Origin: Betaproteobacteria bacterium
GTDB lineage: Bacteria > Pseudomonadota > Gammaproteobacteria > Burkholderiales > Burkholderiaceae_C
Length of the DNA stretch: 64,000 nucleotides
Assembly: GCA_947453725.1 (NCBI GenBank)
Contig: CANGHH010000022.1
Coordinates: 1 to 64,000 of the forward strand
Direction: 5' to 3'
The position numbers and the translations under genes were made by a program. The notes under the pieces were generated by a model that searched no databases, was not told where the DNA came from, and saw only the letters and a list, made by a program, of their open reading frames with translations. Below are positions 48,682 to 56,888 of the stretch, piece after piece; position 1 is the first letter of the stretch, and every line of letters begins with the position of its first letter.

Positions 48682-49665
48682 ATGCTCAACTACCTGTCAC
48701 GCCGCGTGATCTACGCGGTTCTGGTGCTGCTGGGGGTCAACCTGGCCACCTTCATCCTCTTCTTCAGCATCAACACGCCCGATGACATGGCGCGGCTGAA
48801 CCTGGGCGGCAAGCGCGTCAACCAGGCCGCGATCGAGAAGTGGAAAGGCGAGCGCGGCTACGACAAGCCCTTGTACCTCAACGCCCAGCGCCAGGGACTC
48901 GAACAGATCACCGACACCATCTTCTGGGACCGCTCGGTGTCGCTGTTCGCGCTGAAGTTCGGCCGCCCCGATTCCGAAAGCGCCGGCGACATCGGTGGCG
49001 AGGTCGCCGCGCGCATGGTCGTGAGCCTGCAGATGGCGCTGCCGCTGTTCATCCTGCAGGTGCTGGCCAGCACCGCCTTCGCCTTGCTGCTGGCGATGTT
49101 TCGCAACACGCGACTCGACTTCTGGGGCGTCGTCAGCTGCGTGCTGATGCTGTCGATCAGCAGCCTTTTCTACATCATCGTCGGCCAGTTCCTGTTCTCG
49201 CGCCTGTTCAAGCTGGCGCCGATCTCGGGCTATGCGTCCGGCTTCGACGCCTTCAAGTTCCTGGTGTTGCCGATCGGCCTTTCACTGCTGGCGCGGCTGG
49301 GCGGCGAGGCCCGCCTGTACCGCGCGATGTTCCTGGAAGAAATCGGCAAGGACTACGTGCGCACGGCCCGCGCCAAGGGCCTTGCCGAAGGCGCCGTGCT
49401 CTACCGCCATGTGCTGCGCAACGCGCTGATCCCGATCGTCACCAGTGCTGGCAGCTACCTGCCGTATGTCTTCCTCGGCAGCCTGGTCTTCGAGAGCTTC
49501 TTCGGTCTGCCCGGCCTGGGCGCCTATGTCATCGAAGCCATCAGCCGGCAGGACTTCGCCATCGTGCGCACCATGGTCTTCGTCGGCAGCCTGCTCTACA
49601 TCGCCACTTACGTGCTCATCGACATCGTGTACACCTGGGTCGACCCCCGCGTCCGTTTGAGTTGA
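48682..49665 (+). CDS. ABC transporter permease (OppB/YejB-type)
   Basis: 327 residues, ATG at 48682. Six membrane helices; the binding-protein-dependent permease EAA motif is in EEIGKDYVRTARAKGLAEGAVLYRHVLRNAL (about residues 218-248), spaced as usual from the C-terminus. A hydrophilic loop after helix 1 (residues 32-100) is longer than in OppB, as in the YejB group. Works with the next permease. Confidence 0.93.
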   Translation: MLNYLSRRVIYAVLVLLGVNLATFILFFSINTPDDMARLNLGGKRVNQAAIEKWKGERGYDKPLYLNAQRQGLEQITDTIFWDRSVSLFALKFGRPDSESAGDIGGEVAARMVVSLQMALPLFILQVLASTAFALLLAMFRNTRLDFWGVVSCVLMLSISSLFYIIVGQFLFSRLFKLAPISGYASGFDAFKFLVLPIGLSLLARLGGEARLYRAMFLEEIGKDYVRTARAKGLAEGAVLYRHVLRNALIPIVTSAGSYLPYVFLGSLVFESFFGLPGLGAYVIEAISRQDFAIVRTMVFVGSLLYIATYVLIDIVYTWVDPRVRLS

Positions 49666-49681
49666 CCCGTCAGAACCGACC

Positions 49682-51139
49682 ATGCCGAAATTCGTCGTAC
49701 TCTGGACCGACGGCGCCATCTGGCTGCTGATCGCCGCCCTCGTGGCCTACACCGTCACGGTGCTGCGCAAGCCGCAACTGGCCGCCAACTGGGCCAAGGT
49801 CTTCCGCTACGCCCCGGCGCTGGCGTCTTCGCTGGTCCTGTCGCTGTGCCTGTTGATCACCCTGCTGGACAGCGTGCATTACCGGCCGCGGCTGCCGCCT
49901 TCACCGACGGCCACCGGTGCCGCCCAGAGCGCGCCGGGCTATGAAGCGCGCACGCGCTCGCTGCTGGACGAAGCGCTGTGGGGACTGATCCAGTCGCGTG
50001 AATCGACCTATTCGCGGCCCTTGTCCTACCTGGGCTTCACCAAGGAATCGCTGATCGTGAACGGTGACGTGCAGCGCGTGGCGCCGCGCCTGCAGTTCGG
50101 CGGCCGCCACCTGGCCGACCCCGAGGCCCAGTGGCTCGGCGACGTATCCGCGCTGGCTGCCAGAGGCCTGGTGCTGGGCGCCGGGCTGGCCTTGCTGCTC
50201 AGCGCTGCGCTGCTGGCAGCCGTGGGGCGGGCCCAGCGTCTGCCGCTGGCCACCGTCTGGGCGCAGGTGCGCGCGCGCGCCACGCCCGTGCCCTGGCACG
50301 TGGCGCTGGCCACCCTGTCGGTGCTGTGCCTGCTGATCGGTCCGGCGGCCACGCTGTCGGGCCCCTACCACCTGCTGGGCACCGACCTGACCGGTAACGA
50401 CGTGCTGGTGCAGTCGCTGAAGAGCATCCGCACGGCCTTCGTCATTGGCACGCTGGCCACGGTGGCGACGCTGCCGCTGGCTGTCACGCTGGGCCTGCTG
50501 GCCGGCTACTTCAAGGGCTGGGTCGACGAACTCATCCAGTACCTCTACACCGTGCTGTCGTCGGTGCCCAATGTGCTGCTGATCGCCGCCTGCGTGCTGA
50601 TGGTGCAGGTCTTCCTCGACAAGAACCCCGAGCTCTTCGAGACCGGCGCCGAGCGCGCCGACCTGAAGCTCTTCCTGCTGTGCGTGGTGCTGGGCGTCAC
50701 CGGCTGGGCCGGCCTGTGCCGGCTGCTGCGCGGCGAGACGATGAAGCTGCGCGAGCTCGACTACGTGCAGGCCGCCAGCGCCTTCGGCGTCAGCCACGCG
50801 CGCATCCTGGCGCGCCACATCTTCCCCAACGTGGCCCACCTGATGCTCATCGTCACGGTGCTGGAGTTCTCGTCGCTGATCCTCTACGAAGCCGTGCTGT
50901 CTTATGTCGGCGTCGGCGTCGACCCGTCGATGAACAGTTTCGGCGGCATGATCAACCTGGCGCGCAAGGAAATGAGCCGCGACCCGGTGGTCTGGTGGTC
51001 CTTCGCGGCGGCTTTCGGCTTCATGGTCACGCTGGTGCTGGCCGCCAACCTGTTCGCCGATGGCGTGCGCGATGCCTTCGACCCGCGCGCCCGGGCCTTC
51101 AAGCGCCGCCGCACCGCGCCCGCGCGCCAGGCCGCCTGA
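49682..51139 (+). CDS. ABC transporter permease (OppC/YejE-type), extended N-terminus
   Basis: 485 residues, well above the usual 280-350. The C-terminal 270 residues form a standard permease domain (TAFVIGTLATVATLPLAVTL; EAA loop with LRELDYVQAASAFGVSHARI). The extra about 210 N-terminal residues hold three membrane segments and a periplasmic-looking loop (about 62-155), with a linker domain between. The extension is in one uninterrupted frame, so it looks genuine, not a start error. Confidence 0.9.
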   Translation: MPKFVVLWTDGAIWLLIAALVAYTVTVLRKPQLAANWAKVFRYAPALASSLVLSLCLLITLLDSVHYRPRLPPSPTATGAAQSAPGYEARTRSLLDEALWGLIQSRESTYSRPLSYLGFTKESLIVNGDVQRVAPRLQFGGRHLADPEAQWLGDVSALAARGLVLGAGLALLLSAALLAAVGRAQRLPLATVWAQVRARATPVPWHVALATLSVLCLLIGPAATLSGPYHLLGTDLTGNDVLVQSLKSIRTAFVIGTLATVATLPLAVTLGLLAGYFKGWVDELIQYLYTVLSSVPNVLLIAACVLMVQVFLDKNPELFETGAERADLKLFLLCVVLGVTGWAGLCRLLRGETMKLRELDYVQAASAFGVSHARILARHIFPNVAHLMLIVTVLEFSSLILYEAVLSYVGVGVDPSMNSFGGMINLARKEMSRDPVVWWSFAAAFGFMVTLVLAANLFADGVRDAFDPRARAFKRRRTAPARQAA

Positions 51140-51141
51140 GC

Positions 51142-52998
51142 ATGCTGCACATCGACCAACTGCAAGTCGAACTCGACGCCGAAGCCGGCGTCGTTCGCGC
51201 CATCGACGGCCTGAAGCTGAGCATCGAGCGGGGCGAAACCTTCGCGCTGGTCGGTGAGTCCGGCTGCGGCAAGAGCATGACGGCGCTGGCCCTGATGCGG
51301 CTGCTGCCGGAAAGCGGCGAGGTCACCGCCGGCGACATCCGCATCGGCCGGGGCAGCGATCGCATCGACGTGCTCGACCTGCCCGAAGCGCAGATGCGCG
51401 CCGTGCGCGGCGGCCGTATGGGCATGATCTTCCAGGAGCCCTCGACCAGCCTGAACCCGGTGATGAAGGTCGGCCAGCAGATCGTCGAGGCCATCGAAAC
51501 GCACACGCCCTTGCGCGACGGTGCGGCCCGCGCCAAGGCCATCGAATGGCTGCGCCGCGTGGGCATCCCCGAGCCCGAGCGGCGCATCGACGACTACCCC
51601 TTCCGCATGAGCGGCGGCCAGAAACAGCGGGTGATGATCGCCATCGCGCTGGCGGCCGAGCCCGATTTCCTGATCGCCGACGAACCGACCACGGCGCTGG
51701 ACGTGACCATCCAGGCGCAGATCCTGGACCTGCTGAAGGACCTGCAGCGCGAACACCGCATGGGCCTGCTGCTGATCACGCACGACCTGGCCGTCGTTTC
51801 GGGCATGGCCCACCGCGTGGCGCTGATGTACGCCGGGCAGATCATCGAGGTGGCGCCCGCCGCCGAATTCTTCGCCACGCCCCGCCACCCCTACGCCCGC
51901 GCCCTGCTGCGCGCACTGCCGGGCAGCAGCCACCGCGGTGCGCCGCTGGAAGCCATTGCCGGGACGGTGCCGCCGCTGACGCAGCGCTTCGACGGCTGCC
52001 GCTTCGCGCCGCGCTGCAGCCAGGTGATGCCGCATTGCGCCAGCACGCTGCCCGAGCTGACCGAGGTGACGGCGCGCCACCAGGTGCGCTGCCTGCTCCA
52101 CGCGCCCGGCGGCGCGGCCATCGCAGCGGACCGGCCGCGGGTCGAGGTGTTGGTGCCAGCCGCTGCTGCCAGCAGGGCCGCGCCGCGCGCCGTCGATGAG
52201 GCCGGCCCGCTGCTCGACGTGCAGGACCTGCGCGTGCGTTTCCCCATCCGCGGCGGCCTGCTGCAGCGCACCCAGGGCCACTTCGACGCTGTCGGCGGTG
52301 TGTCGTTCCAGGTCGGCCACGGCGAGACGCTGGCGCTGGTCGGCGAATCAGGCTGCGGCAAGACCACCACCGGCAAGGCCATCGTGCAGCTGCTGGGGCG
52401 CTTGGCCGCCATCGAAGGGCGCGCGCTGCTCGACGGCCGCAACCTCTTCGAGATGGGCGCCCGCGAACTGCTGGCAGCACGGCGCCAGGTGCAAATCATT
52501 TTCCAGGACCCCTACGCCTCGCTGAACCCGCGGATGCGCGTCGCCGAGATCCTCGACGAAGGCCTGGCGGCGCTGCAGCCCGACCTGACTGCCGCCGATC
52601 GCCGGGCCCGCGTCCAGCGCCTGACCGACCAGGTCGGCCTGCGCCGCGACGCGCTGGACCGCTACCCACACGAATTCTCGGGCGGCCAGCGCCAGCGCAT
52701 CGCCATTGCCCGCGCGCTGGCGGTCGAGCCGCGGCTGATCGTCTGCGACGAGCCGACCTCGGCGCTCGACGTCTCGGTGCAGGCCCAGATCCTGAACCTG
52801 CTGCGCGAGCTGCAAGGCGAGCTCGGCGTGTCCTTCCTGTTCATCACGCACAACATCGGTGTCGTGGAATACATCGCCGACCGCGTGGCCGTGATGCGCG
52901 CCGGGCGCATCGAGGAGCAGGGCGCTTGCGCCGAGATCCTGGGCCATCCCGCCACCGCCTACACCCGAAGCTTGCTGGCTGCCGTTCCGCGGCTGTGA
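51142..52998 (+). CDS. Dual ABC ATPase of the peptide importer (OppD-OppF fusion, YejF/GsiA-type)
   Basis: 618 residues with two complete nucleotide-binding domains. First: Walker [10 protein letters not shown], signature SGGQKQRV, Walker [13 protein letters not shown]-terminal oligopeptide-transport region with cysteines ([13 protein letters not shown]). Second, from about residue 353: [29 protein letters not shown]. Start overlaps nothing but lies 2 bases after the permease stop. Powers uptake of peptides or peptide-like substrates. Confidence 0.94.
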   Translation: MLHIDQLQVELDAEAGVVRAIDGLKLSIERGETFALVGESGCGKSMTALALMRLLPESGEVTAGDIRIGRGSDRIDVLDLPEAQMRAVRGGRMGMIFQEPSTSLNPVMKVGQQIVEAIETHTPLRDGAARAKAIEWLRRVGIPEPERRIDDYPFRMSGGQKQRVMIAIALAAEPDFLIADEPTTALDVTIQAQILDLLKDLQREHRMGLLLITHDLAVVSGMAHRVALMYAGQIIEVAPAAEFFATPRHPYARALLRALPGSSHRGAPLEAIAGTVPPLTQRFDGCRFAPRCSQVMPHCASTLPELTEVTARHQVRCLLHAPGGAAIAADRPRVEVLVPAAAASRAAPRAVDEAGPLLDVQDLRVRFPIRGGLLQRTQGHFDAVGGVSFQVGHGETLALVGESGCGKTTTGKAIVQLLGRLAAIEGRALLDGRNLFEMGARELLAARRQVQIIFQDPYASLNPRMRVAEILDEGLAALQPDLTAADRRARVQRLTDQVGLRRDALDRYPHEFSGGQRQRIAIARALAVEPRLIVCDEPTSALDVSVQAQILNLLRELQGELGVSFLFITHNIGVVEYIADRVAVMRAGRIEEQGACAEILGHPATAYTRSLLAAVPRL

Positions 52999-53123
52999 CC
53001 GGCGGCCCGCCATGCGGCGCAGGCAAACCGGCTGAAGCGGCTGGCCTGTTGCAGGGTACCAACGCACGACATCATCCTTTTCCCGCATTTCGATCCGGGA
53101 CCCAGGTTGGAAAAGACCGCATC

Positions 53124-53147
53124 CATATCAATCAAGTCATTGATATG
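53124..53147. promoter_or_regulatory. Perfect 24-bp palindrome, likely operator upstream of the TonB receptor gene
   Basis: CATATCAAT (53124-53132), spacer CAAGTC, ATTGATATG (53139-53147). It overlaps TGATATGAA, an extended -10-like sequence (TGnTATGAA). A dimeric repressor or activator bound here would control receptor expression. The bound factor is unknown; no regulator gene is adjacent. Confidence 0.6.
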
Positions 53148-53303
53148 AAATAAGTTTTTACCTTTTTTCCTTGTGCCGACGGCGGTCGATGGCGCCGCTC
53201 TCGGTCCTGTCCGCCAAGCTGATGATGCCGGGGTCGGGAAGCCTTGCCGTGACAATCCCGTTACACGTCCCTTGGTAGGGACAGCCGGCCGGTTTCCGGC
53301 TGG

Positions 53304-53323
53304 CCCGTCGCTGCTGCGACGGG
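53304..53323 (+). promoter_or_regulatory. Leader hairpin before the TonB receptor gene
   Basis: CCCGTCGC (53304-53311), loop TGCT, GCGACGGG (53316-53323): an exact 8-pair stem ending 42 bases before the ATG. No T tract follows. May stabilise the mRNA or be bound by a regulator. Confidence 0.45.
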
Positions 53324-53365
53324 TGAAGTGACTGCGTATACCTTCCTCACAGGAGTCTGTTTCCC

Positions 53366-56278
53366 ATGTTCAAAAAGTCCAAAGTCTGCTCAGGCGTTCT
53401 CGTCGCCCTGGGCGGTGCCCTGCTGGTCGGCGCCGCGCCGTCCTGGGCCCAGTCCGCAGAGCGCATCGAAGTCACCGGCTCGCGCATCAAGTCGGTCGGC
53501 AACACCTCGAGCAGCCCGATCGCATCCGTCGGCAAGGCCGACATCGAGACGACCCAGCCGGTTGCTGTCGAAGAGCTGGTCCGTGGCCTGCCGTCGGCTT
53601 ACCCGGCCATCGGCCCGAACCTGAACAACGGCTCGAACGGCACGGCGTCCATCGACCTGCGCGGCATGGGCACCAACCGCACCCTGGTGCTGTTCAACGG
53701 CAAGCGCTTCGTGCCGGCCACGCTGGGTGGCGTGGTCGACACCAACAACGTGCCCGTGTCGCTGCTCGAGCGCGTCGACCTCGTCACTGGCGGTGCTTCG
53801 GCCGTGTACGGCGCTGACGCCGTTGCCGGCGTCGTCAACTTCGTGATGAAGAAGAACTTCTCGGGCGTCGAAGCCAGCACGCTGTACAGCGTGTCCGAGA
53901 AGGGCGACGCCAAGCGTTACAAGAACGACCTGACCGTCGGTGCCAATCTGGCCGACGGCCGCGGCAACGTGGCCATCAACGTGGGCACGACGCGCACCCA
54001 GGCCCTGCGCCTGGGCGACCGCGATTACGCTGCGACGACGATCAGTTCGTCCACGGGCACGGCGGGCGGCTACTCGTCCACCTCGGTGCCCGCGGTCTGG
54101 CAGGGCATGAACTCGCCGATCAACGGCAACCGCGTCATCGACGCGACCACCGGCCTGCTGCGCGCCGCCGTCACCTCGGGCCCGCCGGACGGCTACAACA
54201 CCAACCCGCCGAACTACTTCGAAACGCCGCTGACCCGCACCCAGGTGTCGGGCATCGCGCGCTTCAACATCAACGAGTACGCCGAGGCCTACACCGAGAT
54301 CTTCCACACCCGCAGCAACGTCACGCTGAACCTGGCGCCGTCGGGCACCTTCGGCGCCTCGCTGAGCATTCCCATCGGCAACCCGTTCATCACGGACGCC
54401 GTGCGCAAGCAGATCTGCGCCGCCTACCCGACGCTGTTCGCGCTGGGCGCCGCCGACCCGAGCTGCGTCGTCGGCAACGCGACGGAATTCAAGGCCGGGA
54501 TCGCCCGCCGCTTCGTCGAAGCCGGCCCGCGCATCTACCGCTACGACAACGTCAGCACCCAGTACACCGCCGGCCTGCGCGGCGCGATTCCTTTCCTGGA
54601 ATCGTGGAGCTATGACGCCTACTACCAGGCTGGTCGTTCCGACCAGCAGGTGACGACGGCCAATGGCTTCTCGGCCACCAAGCTGCAGAACGCCGTCCGC
54701 ACGGTGAACGGCACGACCTGCTCGATCGGTGGCAGCTGCGTGCCGGTCAACCTGTTCGGCGCCGCCGGCACGATCACGCCGGCCATGCTCGCCTACCTGA
54801 GCACGCCCACCTTCGCCACCACCGAAGTCCGCCAGGACATCATCAACGTGTCGGCCAACGGTGAAGTCGCCCTGGTCAAGAGCCCGCTCGCCAAGAACCC
54901 GCTGGGCGTGGCCATCGGCTTCGAGAAGCGCACCGTCTTCGGTGGCAACAAGTCCGACGCGGTCATCCAGACCAACGGCGAACTGCTGGGCAGCGGCTCG
55001 CCGACGCCCGACCGCAGCGGCGAGTTGAAGTTCACGGAAACCTACGCCGAACTGAGCCTGCCGCTGGTGCAGAACAAGCCCTTCATCCAGTCGCTGGGTA
55101 TCGAAGGCGGCTACCGCGACACCAAGCTGGCCACCTCGGCCGGTACCAGCCAGTCTTACGGCAGCTGGAAGGCCGGTGCCGACTGGTCGCCGATGAAGGG
55201 TCTGCGTTTCCGTGGCGAGCAGCAGCGCGCCACGCGCGCGCCCAACGTCAACGAGCTGTACGCACCGATCACCACCGGCCTGGCCACGATCCCGGGCGCT
55301 GGCGACTACTGCGCTGGCAGCAACATCAACCTGGCTGACGCGGGCAAGGCCGGCACGCTGACCAACCTGTGCCAGACGACCGGTGTGCCGAACTCGCAGA
55401 TCGGCGCCGTTGCGGCGCCTTCGGCGAACCAGATCAACAACACCGGTGGCGGCAACCCCAACCTGGCCCCTGAAAAGGCCGACACCACGACCCTGGGTCT
55501 GGTCTGGGAACCCGGCTTCGTCGACAACCTGTCGTTGAGCCTCGACTACTGGAAGATCAAGGTCAAGGGCGCCGTGTCCTCGGCCACGGCCAGCCAGATC
55601 ATCACCGGTTGCTACGCCGCCGCGTCCAACCCGGGCTTCAGCAACAACGTGTTCTGCCAGCTGATCCAGCGTGACCCGCTGACCGGCGGCCTGAACGGCA
55701 ATGGCAGCAAGGGTGTGATCACGCAGTCGTCCAACCTGGGCATGTATGACTACTCGGGCTTCGACATCGGCGCGGCTTACCGCCTGCCGCTGAAGAACGT
55801 CGGACTGCCCGCCCTGGGCCGTGTCGACTTCAAGCTGGACGTGTCCTTGCTGCAGAAGGCCGATGTCCAGACGGTGCCGGGTACCCCGACCATCGTGCAG
55901 GCAGGCCACTATGGCGTTGACGTCGGTTCGCCGTACGCCAAGGCGCGCTTCAACCAGCGTGCGAACTGGACCCTGGGTGACTACTCGCTGGGCTATGCGT
56001 GGCGCTTCATTGGCAGCACCACGATCCAGACCGACGCGGCCGGCAGCTACCTGCCGCAGAACGAGTCGATCAAGGCCTACAACTACGTCGACCTGAATGG
56101 TTCGTGGCAAGCGATGAAGAACCTGAAGCTGTCGCTGACGGTGAACAACGCCTTCGACAAGAAGCCGCCGCTGGTGGGCACGGGCGTCTCGGGCTCGTAC
56201 AACGTCGGCAATACCTTCCCGGCCATGTACGACGTGGTCGGCCGTCGCTTCACGATGACCGCTACCGCGACCTTCTGA
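53366..56278 (+). CDS. Large TonB-dependent outer membrane receptor
   Basis: 970 residues, ATG preceded by CAGGAG. Signal peptide ends near SWAQS; plug domain with IEVTGSRIK, RTLVLFNGKRFVP and VDLVTGGASAVYGADAVAGVVNF is the classic TBDR plug; barrel strands follow and the protein ends TATATF with terminal Phe. The size and plug wording place it with the CirA/FecA-Oar-like receptors of carbohydrate or peptide type common in Caulobacter and Xanthomonas. It lies next to a peptide importer, so peptide uptake is a reasonable but unproven guess. Confidence 0.93.
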   Translation: MFKKSKVCSGVLVALGGALLVGAAPSWAQSAERIEVTGSRIKSVGNTSSSPIASVGKADIETTQPVAVEELVRGLPSAYPAIGPNLNNGSNGTASIDLRGMGTNRTLVLFNGKRFVPATLGGVVDTNNVPVSLLERVDLVTGGASAVYGADAVAGVVNFVMKKNFSGVEASTLYSVSEKGDAKRYKNDLTVGANLADGRGNVAINVGTTRTQALRLGDRDYAATTISSSTGTAGGYSSTSVPAVWQGMNSPINGNRVIDATTGLLRAAVTSGPPDGYNTNPPNYFETPLTRTQVSGIARFNINEYAEAYTEIFHTRSNVTLNLAPSGTFGASLSIPIGNPFITDAVRKQICAAYPTLFALGAADPSCVVGNATEFKAGIARRFVEAGPRIYRYDNVSTQYTAGLRGAIPFLESWSYDAYYQAGRSDQQVTTANGFSATKLQNAVRTVNGTTCSIGGSCVPVNLFGAAGTITPAMLAYLSTPTFATTEVRQDIINVSANGEVALVKSPLAKNPLGVAIGFEKRTVFGGNKSDAVIQTNGELLGSGSPTPDRSGELKFTETYAELSLPLVQNKPFIQSLGIEGGYRDTKLATSAGTSQSYGSWKAGADWSPMKGLRFRGEQQRATRAPNVNELYAPITTGLATIPGAGDYCAGSNINLADAGKAGTLTNLCQTTGVPNSQIGAVAAPSANQINNTGGGNPNLAPEKADTTTLGLVWEPGFVDNLSLSLDYWKIKVKGAVSSATASQIITGCYAAASNPGFSNNVFCQLIQRDPLTGGLNGNGSKGVITQSSNLGMYDYSGFDIGAAYRLPLKNVGLPALGRVDFKLDVSLLQKADVQTVPGTPTIVQAGHYGVDVGSPYAKARFNQRANWTLGDYSLGYAWRFIGSTTIQTDAAGSYLPQNESIKAYNYVDLNGSWQAMKNLKLSLTVNNAFDKKPPLVGTGVSGSYNVGNTFPAMYDVVGRRFTMTATATF

Positions 56279-56303
56279 GTCCCGCCAGGGTCTCAGTCTG
56301 TCG

Positions 56304-56334
56304 AAACGGGCCCTTCGGGGCCCGTTTTTTTTTT
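56304..56334 (+). terminator. Strong intrinsic terminator of the TonB receptor gene
   Basis: AAACGGGCCC (56304-56313), loop TTCG, GGGCCCGTTT (56318-56327), with ten T from 56325 to 56334. A textbook terminator. A group IIC intron relic begins two to four bases later. Confidence 0.95.
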
Positions 56335-56335
56335 C

Positions 56336-56699
56336 GTGTGCGCCCGGCACGGGCGCACGATGCAGTCAGGGCTGCGCGGGCTGACGTGCAAGGCGGCAGG
56401 GTCTACGTCGGCAGCATGACAGCATGACAGCCGGGCAGCGGGTGATGGCGCTGCTCGGGAAGCAGCACGCCGGGCTCAAGCTTCAGATCAACGAAGCCAA
56501 GCGTGCGGTGGGCAGTAGCCGCTGCTGCTGGCGCAACAGTGATCGCCTGCTCAAGACCGTGCCGACCATCGACCACCTCGACAGGCCAGGCGAGCCCAGA
56601 CTCGCCCGACCGCAAACGTTCGAATCGCCCGGTGCGGACCCGCACGCCGGGTGGTGGGGCAGGGGCGCCTCCTGTGAATGGAGGCCCCCTATGCCGATC
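56336..56699 (+). mobile_element. Truncated group IIC intron, inserted behind a terminator
   Basis: The 5' end GTGTGCGCCCGGCACGGGCG matches the group II 5' consensus GUGYG and the usual start of IIC introns. Then most of domain I and the reverse transcriptase gene are missing. The 3' part has a domain V-like stem (CCCGG, TGCG-GACC-CGCA, a two-base CG bulge, CCGGG, at about 56625-56652), containing a CGC triad as in known IIC introns, and a domain VI-like hairpin (GCCTCC 56667-56672, GGAGGC 56680-56685). IIC introns are known to target the base of terminators, and this one lies just after the T tract. Ends are inferred from memory of relatives. Confidence 0.75.
56380..56606 (+). pseudogene. 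Remnant of the intron-encoded reverse transcriptase
   Basis: Three pieces in order match group II RTs: ADVQGGRVYVGSMTA (eroded YADD and following strand), then AGQRVMALLGKQHAGLKLQI and NEAKRAVGS, then fused directly to WRNSDRLLKTVPTIDHLDRP and GEPRLA, which is the RT C-terminus (normally WWRNSD...L-x-V-L-T-x-A-Y-F-D-x-L-G-V-P-R-L). A tandem 8-base duplication (atgacagc twice, 56416-56431) shifts the frame between the first two pieces. A large deletion removes the region between AVGS and WRNSD. Confidence 0.75.
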
Positions 56700-56715
56700 A
56701 GCGACGGATCATTCG

Positions 56716-56886
56716 CTACGGCGAGGCGGCCGAAGCGGCTGAAGCGGCCGAAGCGGCGGACATGGCCGAGGCTGCTGGCGCGACCTCGTGCTTCTCGCCG
56801 CCCATGTCCACATCACCGCCGGCCTTGGTCAGGATGAAAAGGGCGACACCGGCAAAGATGGCGAAGCCCACAAGCATCTTCCACAT
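56716..56886 (-). CDS. Small membrane protein (56 residues) coupled to the MHS transporter gene
   Basis: ATG at 56886 two bases after the transporter stop (56889). MWKMLVGFAIFAGVALFILT is a single membrane helix; the cytoplasmic or periplasmic tail contains GGDVDMGGEKHEV and a four-fold Ala-Ala-Ser run (SAASAASAASAASP) that ends at a TAG. The tail repeats likely grew by slippage. It is probably a subunit or regulator of the transporter, as small proteins of the same layout follow MHS transporters in other Burkholderiales (from memory). No name is known. Confidence 0.75.
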   Translation of the reverse strand: MWKMLVGFAIFAGVALFILTKAGGDVDMGGEKHEVAPAASAMSAASAASAASAASP

Positions 56887-56888
56887 GT

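Larger units (their letters stand above)
52999..53365. other. Leader and regulatory region of the large TonB receptor gene
   Basis: 367 bases without a gene. It holds an AT-rich block (53100-53175) with a perfect palindrome (53124-53147), a small GTCCC/GGGAC hairpin near 53268-53283, and a stable hairpin at 53304-53323 just before the gene. I see no cobalamin-riboswitch consensus. Confidence 0.5.

Noticed and set aside
53180-53365. Cobalamin-type riboswitch in the TonB receptor leader
   Set aside because: The leader has some GGGA/TCCC complementarity but lacks the conserved core elements of the B12 box, and the length is short.
53390-56350. Open frame of nearly 1000 codons antisense to the large TonB receptor gene
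   Set aside because: Same GC-driven effect: composition dominated by Arg, Ala, Val and Gly, no recognisable domain, and no ribosome site.
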